From contig CAJXSA010000022.1 in assembly GCA_913060595.1 (NCBI GenBank), positions 1-18,154 on the forward strand: DNA of 18,154 nucleotides. The letters are read 5' to 3'. The stretch is from an uncultured Ignavibacteria bacterium. Its GTDB lineage: Bacteria > Bacteroidota > Ignavibacteria > SZUA-365. The position numbers and the translations under genes were made by a program. Numbering within the stretch: position 1 is the first letter of the stretch; every line of letters starts with the position of its first letter. The notes under the pieces are model-generated. The model was not told the origin of the DNA. It saw only the letters and a list, made by a program, of their open reading frames with translations, and made no database searches. Below, piece by piece: positions 8,131 through 15,306 of the stretch.

Positions 8131-8817
8131 ATGACAGAGCGTCACATTTCGGAAACACAACCATTGCGAAAGAGCCTCCTTCGCCTGTGCGCGCTGGTGG
8201 AGGAGAACGCGCGTCGCTGCGTTCTCGCCATACGCACGCGGGATCGTGAAGGCGCGCAGCGCGTCATAGACGCGGATCATGAGATCGACGCGCTCGAGAT
8301 CGCCATCGAGGAGCACTGCGAAGAGATGCTTCAGCGGAATACGCTTCCCGCGGAGGATGTGCGCCTTGTCATCGGATTCCTGCGCATCAATGCTGACCTT
8401 GAACGCGTCGGCGATCTTTCTACGAATATCGCACGCGGTGTTCTCGCCATCGGCCAGTACGAGCAGCTCGTCCTGCCGGCTGAAATCGTTGAGCTCGCAG
8501 AGGGAACGCTCACGATGCTCACAAAGAGTCTTGACGCTTTCATGCATATGGATACGGAAGGCGCACGCACGGTCTGTCAGATGGACGGGGAGGTGGACGA
8601 CATGTACCGGAGCATGATTGGCGTGGTGCGTGACCGTATCATGGCAGAACCTGCCATGACAGAACGGCTGCTCCATGTTCTCAGTCTTGCCCGTGCGATG
8701 GAGCGCATTGCCGATTACGCGACGAATATTTCTGAAAACGTCGTGTACATGAATGAGGGACGCATCGTGCGTCACGGGAGAATGCATTCCCATGGCGCCG
8801 AAGCGACAGACAGTTGA
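8131..8817 (+). CDS. phoU: Phosphate signalling protein PhoU
   Basis: Cytoplasmic helical regulator that restrains PhoR signalling and phosphate uptake when phosphate is plentiful. The 228 residues form two copies of the PhoU three-helix domain. The signatures are visible in both halves: RINADLERVGDLSTNIA (about residue 86-102) and LARAMERIADYATNIS (about 186-201), each with the acidic residues that bind metal clusters in solved PhoU structures. It starts at ATG 8131, 46 bp after phoR, and the transporter follows after 35 bp, so it is in the same transcript. In enteric bacteria PhoU partners the Pst transporter; here the only transporter next to it is PiT-type. Confidence 0.92.
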   Translation: MTERHISETQPLRKSLLRLCALVEENARRCVLAIRTRDREGAQRVIDADHEIDALEIAIEEHCEEMLQRNTLPAEDVRLVIGFLRINADLERVGDLSTNIARGVLAIGQYEQLVLPAEIVELAEGTLTMLTKSLDAFMHMDTEGARTVCQMDGEVDDMYRSMIGVVRDRIMAEPAMTERLLHVLSLARAMERIADYATNISENVVYMNEGRIVRHGRMHSHGAEATDS

Positions 8818-8852
8818 TCAACGCATAATTATCACATAGTCAGATCGGAATT

Positions 8853-11114
8853 ATGGAAGTCTTTATTGTCATTTTGATCATTCTCCTCGGCGCGGCGATC
8901 ATCGACCTGATGGTTGGCGTCGCGAACGATGCGGTGAATTTTCTCAATTCCGCGATCGGCGCAAAGGTCGCTCCGCGCATCGTGATCATGATCATCGCCA
9001 CGCTCGGAATTGTCGTCGGTGTGACGTTTTCGAGCGGACTCATGGAAGTGGCCCGGAAAGGCATTTTCAATCCGCAGCTTCTGACCTTCCCTGAAGTCAT
9101 GTTCATTTTCGTGGCGACCATGCTGACGGACGTGCTGCTTCTCGATTTCTTCAACACGTTCGGATTGCCGACCTCAACGACGGTCTCCCTCGTGTTCGAG
9201 CTGCTCGGGTCCGCCTTTGCCATATCCGTCATCAAGGTGCTGCAGGCAGAAAACGGGGGAATCGCGGACGTCTTCGCGTACATCAACACCGCGAGCGTGT
9301 TCAAGATCCTCTTCGGCATCGTGGCGTCGGTGATCGTCGCGTTCATCGTCGGATCACTCGTTCAGTATTTCTCACGCATGCTATTCACCTTCGAATACGG
9401 GAAGCGGCTGCGTCGCTACGGCTCACTCTGGGGCGGCTTCGCACTCGCGGCGCTTTCGTATTTCATGATGGTGAAAGGAGCGAAAGGCGCCTCATTCCTG
9501 ACCCCTGAGAATGCTGCATGGCTGAAAGAACACACGCTGGTGATCACGCTGCTCGCGTTTGCCGGCTGGACGATCATACTGCAGCTCCTGGTCTGGACCT
9601 TCAAGATCAACGTCTTCAAGCCCATCGTGCTCGCCGGTACGTTTGCCCTGGCACTCGCTTTCGCGGCGAACGACCTCGTGAATTTCATCGGGGCGCCGAT
9701 GGGAGGACTTGCCGCGTACATGAAAGTGCAGGGGTCGGCGGATATATGGACACAGACGATGGAATCGCTCGCAGAACCCGTGCGTGCGAACACATGGATA
9801 CTGCTCGTGGCCGGTCTGATCATGGCGGTCACGCTCTGGGTGAACAAAAAGGCCCGGACGGTGACTGCCACATCGGTGAATCTCGGCAGGCAAACCGAAG
9901 GATTCGAGCGCTTCGAGTCCATCGCTCCCGCACGCTCCATCGTGCGCGTTGTGCTTGCCGTTTTCAAGTTCGTCTCCTTGATCACTCCCGAGGGTGTGAA
10001 GAAAAGAGTCGAAGGCCGTTTCGATACGTCGAAATACCGACCAGAGCCTGACGAGAACGGCGAATACCCCTCATTCGATCTGCTTCGCGCTGCCGTGAAC
10101 CTCATCGTCGCAGCCCTGCTGATTTCATTCGGAACGTCTCTGAAGCTTCCGCTGTCCACGACATATGTCACCTTCATGGTTTCCATGGCCACCGCCTTAC
10201 CCGACAGGGCATGGGGACGTGATTCCGCCGTCTACCGTGTTTCCGGTGTGCTGACCGTCATCGGTGGCTGGTTTTTCACCGCGTTCATCGCTTCGACGGC
10301 GGCGGCCATTATCGCCACCATCATCTATTTCACCCAGCTGCCAGGTCTCATCGGACTCGCAATACTGGCAGGATTTCTGCTGACGCGTTCGATCCGCATC
10401 CATCGCAAGCGCGAGAAGGAATCCGCCGAGGCAGAGCGCCATTATCGCGGTGCCAGTTCGGATATTGACGGCGCACTCAAGGCGCTGAAGGACGATCTGA
10501 GCAGCACAATCGAGACCGCCAACGAGATCGTGGACCGCACGTACAGCGGTATCGCGAAGGAAGATCGCATCGAACTGCGTGAAGCGCGGAATGTCGCAAA
10601 AGGCCTGCAAAAGCGCGGGAAAGGCATGGCTGCGAGCATACTCCGCACCTCCCAGATGGAGGAAGGCGACGACGAGATCGAGAACAAGACCTACGCCGAG
10701 GCGATGAGTTCACTGCAGCTGCTTCTCCGAAGCCTCCGGAACATGGCCGTTCAGTGCCACGACCACATCGACAACAACCACGCCGGGCTTTCCGAGCTGC
10801 AGATGGACGATCTCTCTGATATCGTCGAAGATCTGAAAAAGGAACTGCACAGGATCGCCAGTGCTATCGAGCAGGGTGATTTTGCCGCCAAGGAGAAAGT
10901 GCAGGATAAGGCGGAACATCTCATCGCCCGGATCCGCAAGGCGGACAAGCAGCAGCTCAAGAGGTCGAAGAAGGAGAAATACACTTCGCGGACAAGCCTG
11001 CTGTACCTCGAATTGCTGACCGAATGCGAGGAGATCATGCATCACGCGCGCAACCTGTTCGTGGTCTGCAGCAAATGCTACAACGGCCCCACATCGAAGA
11101 AGACGGAAGAATAA
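8853..11114 (+). CDS. PiT-family inorganic phosphate transporter with C-terminal PhoU-like tail
   Basis: Inner-membrane low-affinity phosphate (metal-phosphate) symporter, 753 residues. Both inverted PiT halves are recognisable. The first has GVANDAVNFLNSAIGAK (about 23-39) and LPTSTTVSLVFELLGS (near 107); the second has AFAANDLVNFIGAPMGG (near 270) and LPLSTTYVTFMVS (near 434). Many hydrophobic segments lie between them, with a hydrophilic insert near 340-400. After the last membrane segment (about residue 512) there is a tail of some 240 charged helical residues ending in YLELLTECEEIMHHARNLF, which resembles a PhoU helix. Compact bacterial PiT proteins are about 330-500 residues, so this is the long Bacteroidota-type form. 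It is the last gene of the phoB operon, followed by the terminator at 11138. The transporter call is firm; the PhoU-like reading of the tail is by eye. Confidence 0.92.
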   Translation: MEVFIVILIILLGAAIIDLMVGVANDAVNFLNSAIGAKVAPRIVIMIIATLGIVVGVTFSSGLMEVARKGIFNPQLLTFPEVMFIFVATMLTDVLLLDFFNTFGLPTSTTVSLVFELLGSAFAISVIKVLQAENGGIADVFAYINTASVFKILFGIVASVIVAFIVGSLVQYFSRMLFTFEYGKRLRRYGSLWGGFALAALSYFMMVKGAKGASFLTPENAAWLKEHTLVITLLAFAGWTIILQLLVWTFKINVFKPIVLAGTFALALAFAANDLVNFIGAPMGGLAAYMKVQGSADIWTQTMESLAEPVRANTWILLVAGLIMAVTLWVNKKARTVTATSVNLGRQTEGFERFESIAPARSIVRVVLAVFKFVSLITPEGVKKRVEGRFDTSKYRPEPDENGEYPSFDLLRAAVNLIVAALLISFGTSLKLPLSTTYVTFMVSMATALPDRAWGRDSAVYRVSGVLTVIGGWFFTAFIASTAAAIIATIIYFTQLPGLIGLAILAGFLLTRSIRIHRKREKESAEAERHYRGASSDIDGALKALKDDLSSTIETANEIVDRTYSGIAKEDRIELREARNVAKGLQKRGKGMAASILRTSQMEEGDDEIENKTYAEAMSSLQLLLRSLRNMAVQCHDHIDNNHAGLSELQMDDLSDIVEDLKKELHRIASAIEQGDFAAKEKVQDKAEHLIARIRKADKQQLKRSKKEKYTSRTSLLYLELLTECEEIMHHARNLFVVCSKCYNGPTSKKTEE

Positions 11115-11137
11115 TACGTCAAACCTCCCGTCACAAA

Positions 11138-11165
11138 AAAGGTCCCGCCAAACGGCGGGACCTTT
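11138..11165. terminator. Bidirectional Rho-independent terminator
   Basis: A perfect 12-bp stem: AAAGGTCCCGCC (11138-11149), loop AAAC, GGCGGGACCTTT (11154-11165), with an A-run on the left flank that serves as a T-run for the minus strand. It lies 23 bp after the transporter stop and 23 bp beyond the porin stop, ending the two convergent units. Confidence 0.88.
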
Positions 11166-11188
11166 GTGCATTTGCATGCATACGGTCG

Positions 11189-12349
11189 TTAGAATGTGTA
11201 CTCGACGTTGAAATGGACCGCGTCGTACGTGATCGCGCCGCTGTGGTCTTTTGCCCGTTCATAATCGAGCAGCAGTTTGCTTTTTCGCGTGAGATGGTAC
11301 GCGACGCCTGCGATGATACGTTCATCATTCATCAGGTCGGGAATGTGCGTGCCGAAATGCATGGACTGCTCAGGCAGCATCTCCTCCGCGTTGTCATATC
11401 TGCCGATCAGGCTTATGGGGTATCCCGTTGGCTTCAGTTCGAGGAAGAAGGAGGTGCCTTTCATATCCATCGGGTATCCGTCTTCCGTCAGGTCGCTGCC
11501 TTTCGAATTGCCGACGCCATTGTACAGCGTCGCGGTGAAGACGGCGTATTCATGTTCGAATGACAGGAAGCCCAGATGCATCGTCCAGTCCACGTCCTCC
11601 TGCACATTCCCTTTTCCATACGACCCGCTGTAACTGAACTGCAGTCCGGGAATGATATCCGGCAGGGGACGAAGGGTGAGCCTTCCTTCGAGCGTCTTGT
11701 TGATGTTTCGCTCGATCGCGTGATATCCACCGCCGTTGAAGACACCGACGGAAACACTGCCATAGCGGCCGGGATACCCGGAGCTGACACGTTTCTTGTA
11801 CTGGTCGGGCATTTCTCCGCCCAGCAGGGAGGAGGCCGAGGCGCCGAAATCCGCTGAGTTCATGATGTCGATGCTTTCAACGAACATATGTCCCTGCACG
11901 CGGTACCGGTTGACTTTCTGTTCGAAGGCGAGCCATGGACGCGCGATCAGTCCGAAGCTCACATCCGGCTTCGAGAAGAATGCGAATTCCGGCAGGTCGG
12001 CGTTCACGTAGCAGTACTTCAGCCGCAGTTCGAGATCCCCCTCACCGTCACCATCGCGATCCACCGAAATATCGGGTGTGATGCGTCCGGAAATCCCAGG
12101 AAGTAAATCTGCCTTTACGTTGATGTATCCGCGATTGATGAAGAAGTCACTGAATGCAGCATCGCCATTTTGACCCGTTTCGAAAGCGATGAAAAACTGA
12201 CCGGAAACCTCCACCCCGTTTGAGCCGAGCAGTTCCATCAGACGAGATTCGAGTGAGTCCGCGGGTGAAACAGAAGAGGTGAGGGTGTACGCGGGTACGG
12301 TAGTTGACATGACGAGCATGGCCATGCAAGAGATCAGCAGGGGTCTCAT
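11189..12349 (-). CDS. Outer-membrane beta-barrel porin, possibly phosphate-selective O/P type
   Basis: Predicted outer-membrane porin of 386 residues. ATG at 12349 is chosen because GGAGG lies seven bases upstream and it is followed at once by a signal peptide (MRPLLISCMAMLVMSTTVPAYT, cleavage expected after about residue 20-22); the frame is open further upstream but without signal features. The mature protein has alternating beta strands, many aromatic residues and a C-terminal Phe (FNVEYTF), the usual barrel-assembly signal. VGVFNGGGYHAIERNINKT followed by EGRLTLRPLPDIIPGL resembles porin O/P proteins. An acidic DRDGDGEGDLE loop resembles a calcium-binding loop. Its convergent position next to the phosphate operon suggests phosphate uptake, but no Pho box was found upstream, so substrate is inference. 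An alginate- or general-porin-like role is also possible. Confidence 0.7.
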   Translation of the reverse strand: MRPLLISCMAMLVMSTTVPAYTLTSSVSPADSLESRLMELLGSNGVEVSGQFFIAFETGQNGDAAFSDFFINRGYINVKADLLPGISGRITPDISVDRDGDGEGDLELRLKYCYVNADLPEFAFFSKPDVSFGLIARPWLAFEQKVNRYRVQGHMFVESIDIMNSADFGASASSLLGGEMPDQYKKRVSSGYPGRYGSVSVGVFNGGGYHAIERNINKTLEGRLTLRPLPDIIPGLQFSYSGSYGKGNVQEDVDWTMHLGFLSFEHEYAVFTATLYNGVGNSKGSDLTEDGYPMDMKGTSFFLELKPTGYPISLIGRYDNAEEMLPEQSMHFGTHIPDLMNDERIIAGVAYHLTRKSKLLLDYERAKDHSGAITYDAVHFNVEYTF

Positions 12350-12430
12350 TGCTGTGCCTCCGGGTGGTGAGTAGGTGGGATGTGAGACGATGCCGGAAAG
12401 AGCGAGGACCGGCATGCTTCGGATCGCGAA

Positions 12431-12459
12431 AATATAGGACTCAAAACGGGAATTTAAAA
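12431..12459 (-). promoter_or_regulatory. Possible promoter of the porin gene
   Basis: On the minus strand a TTTTAA (12459-12454) and a TATATT (12436-12431) are separated by 17 bases, giving a leader of about 75 bases before the porin ATG at 12349. The -10 is a good match and the -35 a poor one. No CTnnCA repeats with 11-bp period were found here. Confidence 0.4.
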
Positions 12460-12514
12460 CCCTGTTTCCCGAAAAGTCTGCCGATGTCTGCTTTCCGCTG
12501 ACACGCGAATCGGC

Positions 12515-12520
12515 TATATT
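12515..12520 (+). promoter_or_regulatory. Possible -10 element of the EamA gene
   Basis: TATATT lies 17 bases before the ATG. If it is used, transcription would begin roughly 10 bases before the start codon, giving a very short leader that fits the missing ribosome binding site. No convincing -35 was found. Confidence 0.3.
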
Positions 12521-12537
12521 CCGCAACTGACACCGCC

Positions 12538-13428
12538 ATGAAGAAGCAAACCCGCGCATATCTCTACGCCCTGTCCGCGATCGCGTTCTGGTCAACCGTT
12601 GCCTCGGCGTTCAAGCTTTCACTCGCAGAAACCGGGGTCATCGAACTGCTGCTGGTTGCGAGCCTGACATCCTTCGTGTCCATCGTCGCGGTCACGGTGT
12701 ATCGCGGGTTGCTGCCGCAGCTCAGGGAATGGACGCGCAAGGAGTGGTTGAGCTCCGCGCTGCTTGGTCTGCTCAACCCGTTTCTCTACTACCTGGTGCT
12801 GTTTCGGGCCTACGATCTCCTGCCCGCGCAGGAAGCGCAGCCGCTCAACTATACCTGGCCCATTGTTCTCGTCCTGCTGTCGGTCCTCATCCTTCGTCAG
12901 CCGATCAGGGGGCGGAGCGTCGTTGCGATGCTGATAAGTTTCAGCGGTGTGGCGGTAATTTCCACCCGCGGGGACATACTCGGGATGCGCTTTACCGATA
13001 TTGAGGGAGTTGTACTTGCAGTGGGAAGTTCTCTCATCTGGTCGCTGTACTGGATATTCACCATGCGCAGCAGCGCGGATCCGCTGCTGAAACTGGGTGT
13101 GAATTTTCTCTTTGGGAGCATCTATGTCGCGATACTGGCGATCACGACCGGTGCGATCCGGACGCTGAACCTGGATGGGGCATTCGGAGGTGTGTACGTC
13201 GGCCTGTTCGAAATGGGTGTCACGTTCATGCTGTGGCGGCAGGCGCTCGCGCTGTCGACAACGACGGCGCGCATAGGGAACCTGGTTTTTCTTTCCCCCT
13301 TTCTCTCCCTCATCGTCATACACTTTGCCGTCGGGGAAGAGATCTATCCGTCGACCATCGTCGGCCTTGCGCTGATCGTCGGCGGGATCGTGCTGCAGAA
13401 AATCGGCGGGGAAGGGGAAGGTACCTGA
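12538..13428 (+). CDS. DMT-family transporter with two EamA domains
   Basis: Inner-membrane drug/metabolite-superfamily exporter, 296 residues, about ten membrane helices in two EamA repeats. The first repeat begins AYLYALSAIAFWSTVASAFK and ends near VVAMLISFSGVAVISTRGD; the second begins at about residue 160 (GVVLAVGSSLIWSLYW) and ends with LALIVGGIVLQKIG. The segment AQPLNYTWPIVLVLLS resembles the NYLWP-type motif of the YddG aromatic amino-acid exporter branch, a hint about substrate only. The ATG at 12538 has no evident Shine-Dalgarno sequence. The gene diverges from the porin and converges with the secreted-protein gene, its stop one base from the other gene's stop. Confidence 0.9.
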   Translation: MKKQTRAYLYALSAIAFWSTVASAFKLSLAETGVIELLLVASLTSFVSIVAVTVYRGLLPQLREWTRKEWLSSALLGLLNPFLYYLVLFRAYDLLPAQEAQPLNYTWPIVLVLLSVLILRQPIRGRSVVAMLISFSGVAVISTRGDILGMRFTDIEGVVLAVGSSLIWSLYWIFTMRSSADPLLKLGVNFLFGSIYVAILAITTGAIRTLNLDGAFGGVYVGLFEMGVTFMLWRQALALSTTTARIGNLVFLSPFLSLIVIHFAVGEEIYPSTIVGLALIVGGIVLQKIGGEGEGT

Positions 13429-13429
13429 C

Positions 13430-14530
13430 TCAGTTCCCGAACAGCGCGTCCATGAAGCGGCGGAAGGGGCTTTTCTCGTTGCGCGGGCGACGATCGTTCC
13501 AGCCACGGAAACGGCGCTCCCGTATCAGTCCGACAGGTCCCTCGTACATGCCCCCGTGCATGAAGCCGTCGAACACACGCACAGCGATGACGTTGTCGCC
13601 GTGTGTCTTGAGAATTCCCGGAGGAATGCGATAGGCGCGCAGGCGGTCGAAGGTTTCGACATGAACGTACGTTCCGCCTTCGGTCGGCATAAGGCCGGTT
13701 TTCCCGATTTGCGTGCCATTGAGCCAGACCTCGTCGACATCGTCGATTTTTCCCAGCAGCAGAACCAGGGTCTCGTCACGAAGCGCCGGATCGAGTGAAA
13801 AATGTCTCCGGTACCAGCCGAATCCCTCATAACCCTTGAGTCCCTGCGTTTCCCAGTATGCGGGAACAAATGCCTCCGGCCACTCGGCGTCGTCGATGAC
13901 AGAATCCTTCCACTCCGGGAGATCCCCCCTGCGCAGTTTCCACGGTCCGCGAAGGGACTGGTCAGGGACGAGGTAATCCACGAGATGATACAGGCCGAGG
14001 TTTCCACGAATCAACCCGCCGGTGAGTTCGTTGTCGTACACGCGCACGGCGATCACATTCGGACCGGAAAAGTTGAGGTATTCGTATGGAATGTAGTACC
14101 AGCGCTTCTCTGAAAACGCGGTCATGTACGTGGGAGGCGGCAGTCCCTTGAACGCGGTGAAATGGCCATTGACATACACCTCATCGACGTCGTCCACATT
14201 TCCGAGGTGAAGGTACAGCGCATCGAATTGGAATCGAGCATCCACGGTGAAACGCTTGCGGTACCAGGCCCAGCCGTCATAGCCCGGGTACCCCTGATCC
14301 TCCCAGGCGGCCGGCGCCTGAATGCGGTCCCATGAACTGTCATCGAATTCCGTTCGAGCGCGGGATATGTCATCCCCGATGGCAAAACGCCAGGTTCCGC
14401 GAAGATCGACGATGCGTTCCATGTCCTGACCATACAGCGTGCTGCCCTGTGGAAAATAGCGGCTATGCGGCCCGGGAGTTGAGCACACGAGGACCAGGAG
14501 AGTGAGGATATATGTTCTGCAAGAGAGCAT
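13430..14530 (-). CDS. Secreted protein with two duplicated sugar-binding (GH2-like jelly-roll) domains
   Basis: Exported protein of 366 residues with a hydrophobic N-terminus (SCRTYILTLLVLVCSTPG). Cys16 follows LVLV, not a standard lipobox, so a lipoprotein is possible but not favoured. Two copies of a jelly-roll domain of the glycosyl-hydrolase family 2 sugar-binding type fill the rest: about residues 44-181 and 194-340. Matching blocks are LRGTWRF/LRGPWKL, GYDGWAWYRKRF/GYEGFGWYRRHF, GNVDDVDEVYVNG/GKIDDVDEVWLNG and NVIAVRVYD/NVIAVRVFD. No catalytic barrel follows, so it probably binds carbohydrate without cleaving it. It starts at ATG 14530 just after GGAAAAGG, 79 bp downstream of a response-regulator gene on the same strand, and may be cotranscribed with or controlled by that system. 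The ligand is unknown. Confidence 0.82.
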   Translation of the reverse strand: MLSCRTYILTLLVLVCSTPGPHSRYFPQGSTLYGQDMERIVDLRGTWRFAIGDDISRARTEFDDSSWDRIQAPAAWEDQGYPGYDGWAWYRKRFTVDARFQFDALYLHLGNVDDVDEVYVNGHFTAFKGLPPPTYMTAFSEKRWYYIPYEYLNFSGPNVIAVRVYDNELTGGLIRGNLGLYHLVDYLVPDQSLRGPWKLRRGDLPEWKDSVIDDAEWPEAFVPAYWETQGLKGYEGFGWYRRHFSLDPALRDETLVLLLGKIDDVDEVWLNGTQIGKTGLMPTEGGTYVHVETFDRLRAYRIPPGILKTHGDNVIAVRVFDGFMHGGMYEGPVGLIRERRFRGWNDRRPRNEKSPFRRFMDALFGN

Positions 14531-14588
14531 CCTTTTCCGGAAATCTACGAAACGGCACGGTGAAGGGTGTTTATTACAGGTAAAAGCT

Positions 14589-14604
14589 TGTCACGAGATG
14601 TCAC
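14589..14604 (-). promoter_or_regulatory. Direct repeat, possible response-regulator site
   Basis: On the minus strand GTGACA occurs twice with a 10-base period (14604-14599 and 14594-14589) in the short gap between the response-regulator stop and the secreted-protein start, about 60-74 bases before that ATG. OmpR-family regulators bind paired direct repeats of about this size. Two hexamers in a short gap could also arise by chance. Confidence 0.25.
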
Positions 14605-14609
14605 CGCTG

Positions 14610-15293
14610 TTACGGGAGGAGTTTGTACCCGATACCGTGCACGGTCAGGATGTGCTGCGGGTGGGAGGGATCGTTCTCGATTTTCTGCCGGAGCTTGAGA
14701 ATGAAGTTATCGATCGAGCGTGTCGATATGTTGGCATCGTAGCTCCAGACGTCTGTCAGCAGCTGGTCACGGCTTACGGTCTGTTTCTGCCGCTCCCACA
14801 GGTAGCGGAGCACCTCGAATTCCCGGTGTGACAGTGTGACTTCACCCTCTTTCGAGGTTGCGCGATATGCTTCAAAATCGACCTCCAGCAGACCGATCTG
14901 CGCCGTGGACGTGCCGCCGCCGGGCTGTTTCTGCGCTCTTCGCAGGACGGCCTTCACGCGGGCGAGCAATTCGCGCAGACTGAAGGGTTTGGTGATATAG
15001 TCATCTGCGCCGAGTTCGAGCCCGAGCACCCGATCGATTTCCTCTCCTTTTGCGGTCAGCATGATGATGGGGATTTCAACACCAGCTTCACGGGCCGCCT
15101 TGCAGACATCAAAACCGTTCATTCCCGGCATCATGACGTCGAGGAGAATCAGGTCGGCGGGAGTCGATGTGATCAGTTCCAGTCCGGCTGTCCCGTTGTC
15201 CGCTTCCGCGGTATCATAGCCCTCGAAGCGCAGATTGTCGACCAGTCCGCGACGCATGTCCGTCTCGTCGTCGATCACAAGTATCATCGCCAT
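14610..15293 (-). CDS. OmpR/PhoB-family response regulator
   Basis: DNA-binding response regulator of 227 residues, partner of the kinase gene immediately upstream (13-bp gap). The chosen start is ATG 15293 (MAMILVIDDETDMRRGL); ATG two codons later is equally possible. The receiver has Asp8/Asp9, phospho-acceptor Asp52 in LILLDVMMPG, the LTAKGEE Thr and the Lys of DDYITKPFSLRELLARV. The winged-helix domain runs from about 130 to the end (LSHREFEVLRYLWERQ, TVHGIGYKLLP) and contains the usual NFILKLRQKIE recognition-helix region. It differs clearly from the PhoB in this window. Regulated genes are unknown; the secreted jelly-roll protein just downstream is a candidate. Confidence 0.92.
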   Translation of the reverse strand: MAMILVIDDETDMRRGLVDNLRFEGYDTAEADNGTAGLELITSTPADLILLDVMMPGMNGFDVCKAAREAGVEIPIIMLTAKGEEIDRVLGLELGADDYITKPFSLRELLARVKAVLRRAQKQPGGGTSTAQIGLLEVDFEAYRATSKEGEVTLSHREFEVLRYLWERQKQTVSRDQLLTDVWSYDANISTRSIDNFILKLRQKIENDPSHPQHILTVHGIGYKLLP

Positions 15294-15306
15294 GGGATTA
15301 TCCGTT

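Noticed and set aside
12461..12500. GCAGAC direct repeat upstream of the porin as a Pho box.
   Set aside because: The period is 10 bases and the core does not fit CTnnCA, and there are only two units away from the likely promoter.
12350..12595. Upstream extension of the porin frame to 12595.
   Set aside because: The extension would overlap the divergent EamA start and precede the clear signal peptide; GGAGG placed before ATG 12349 sets the start.
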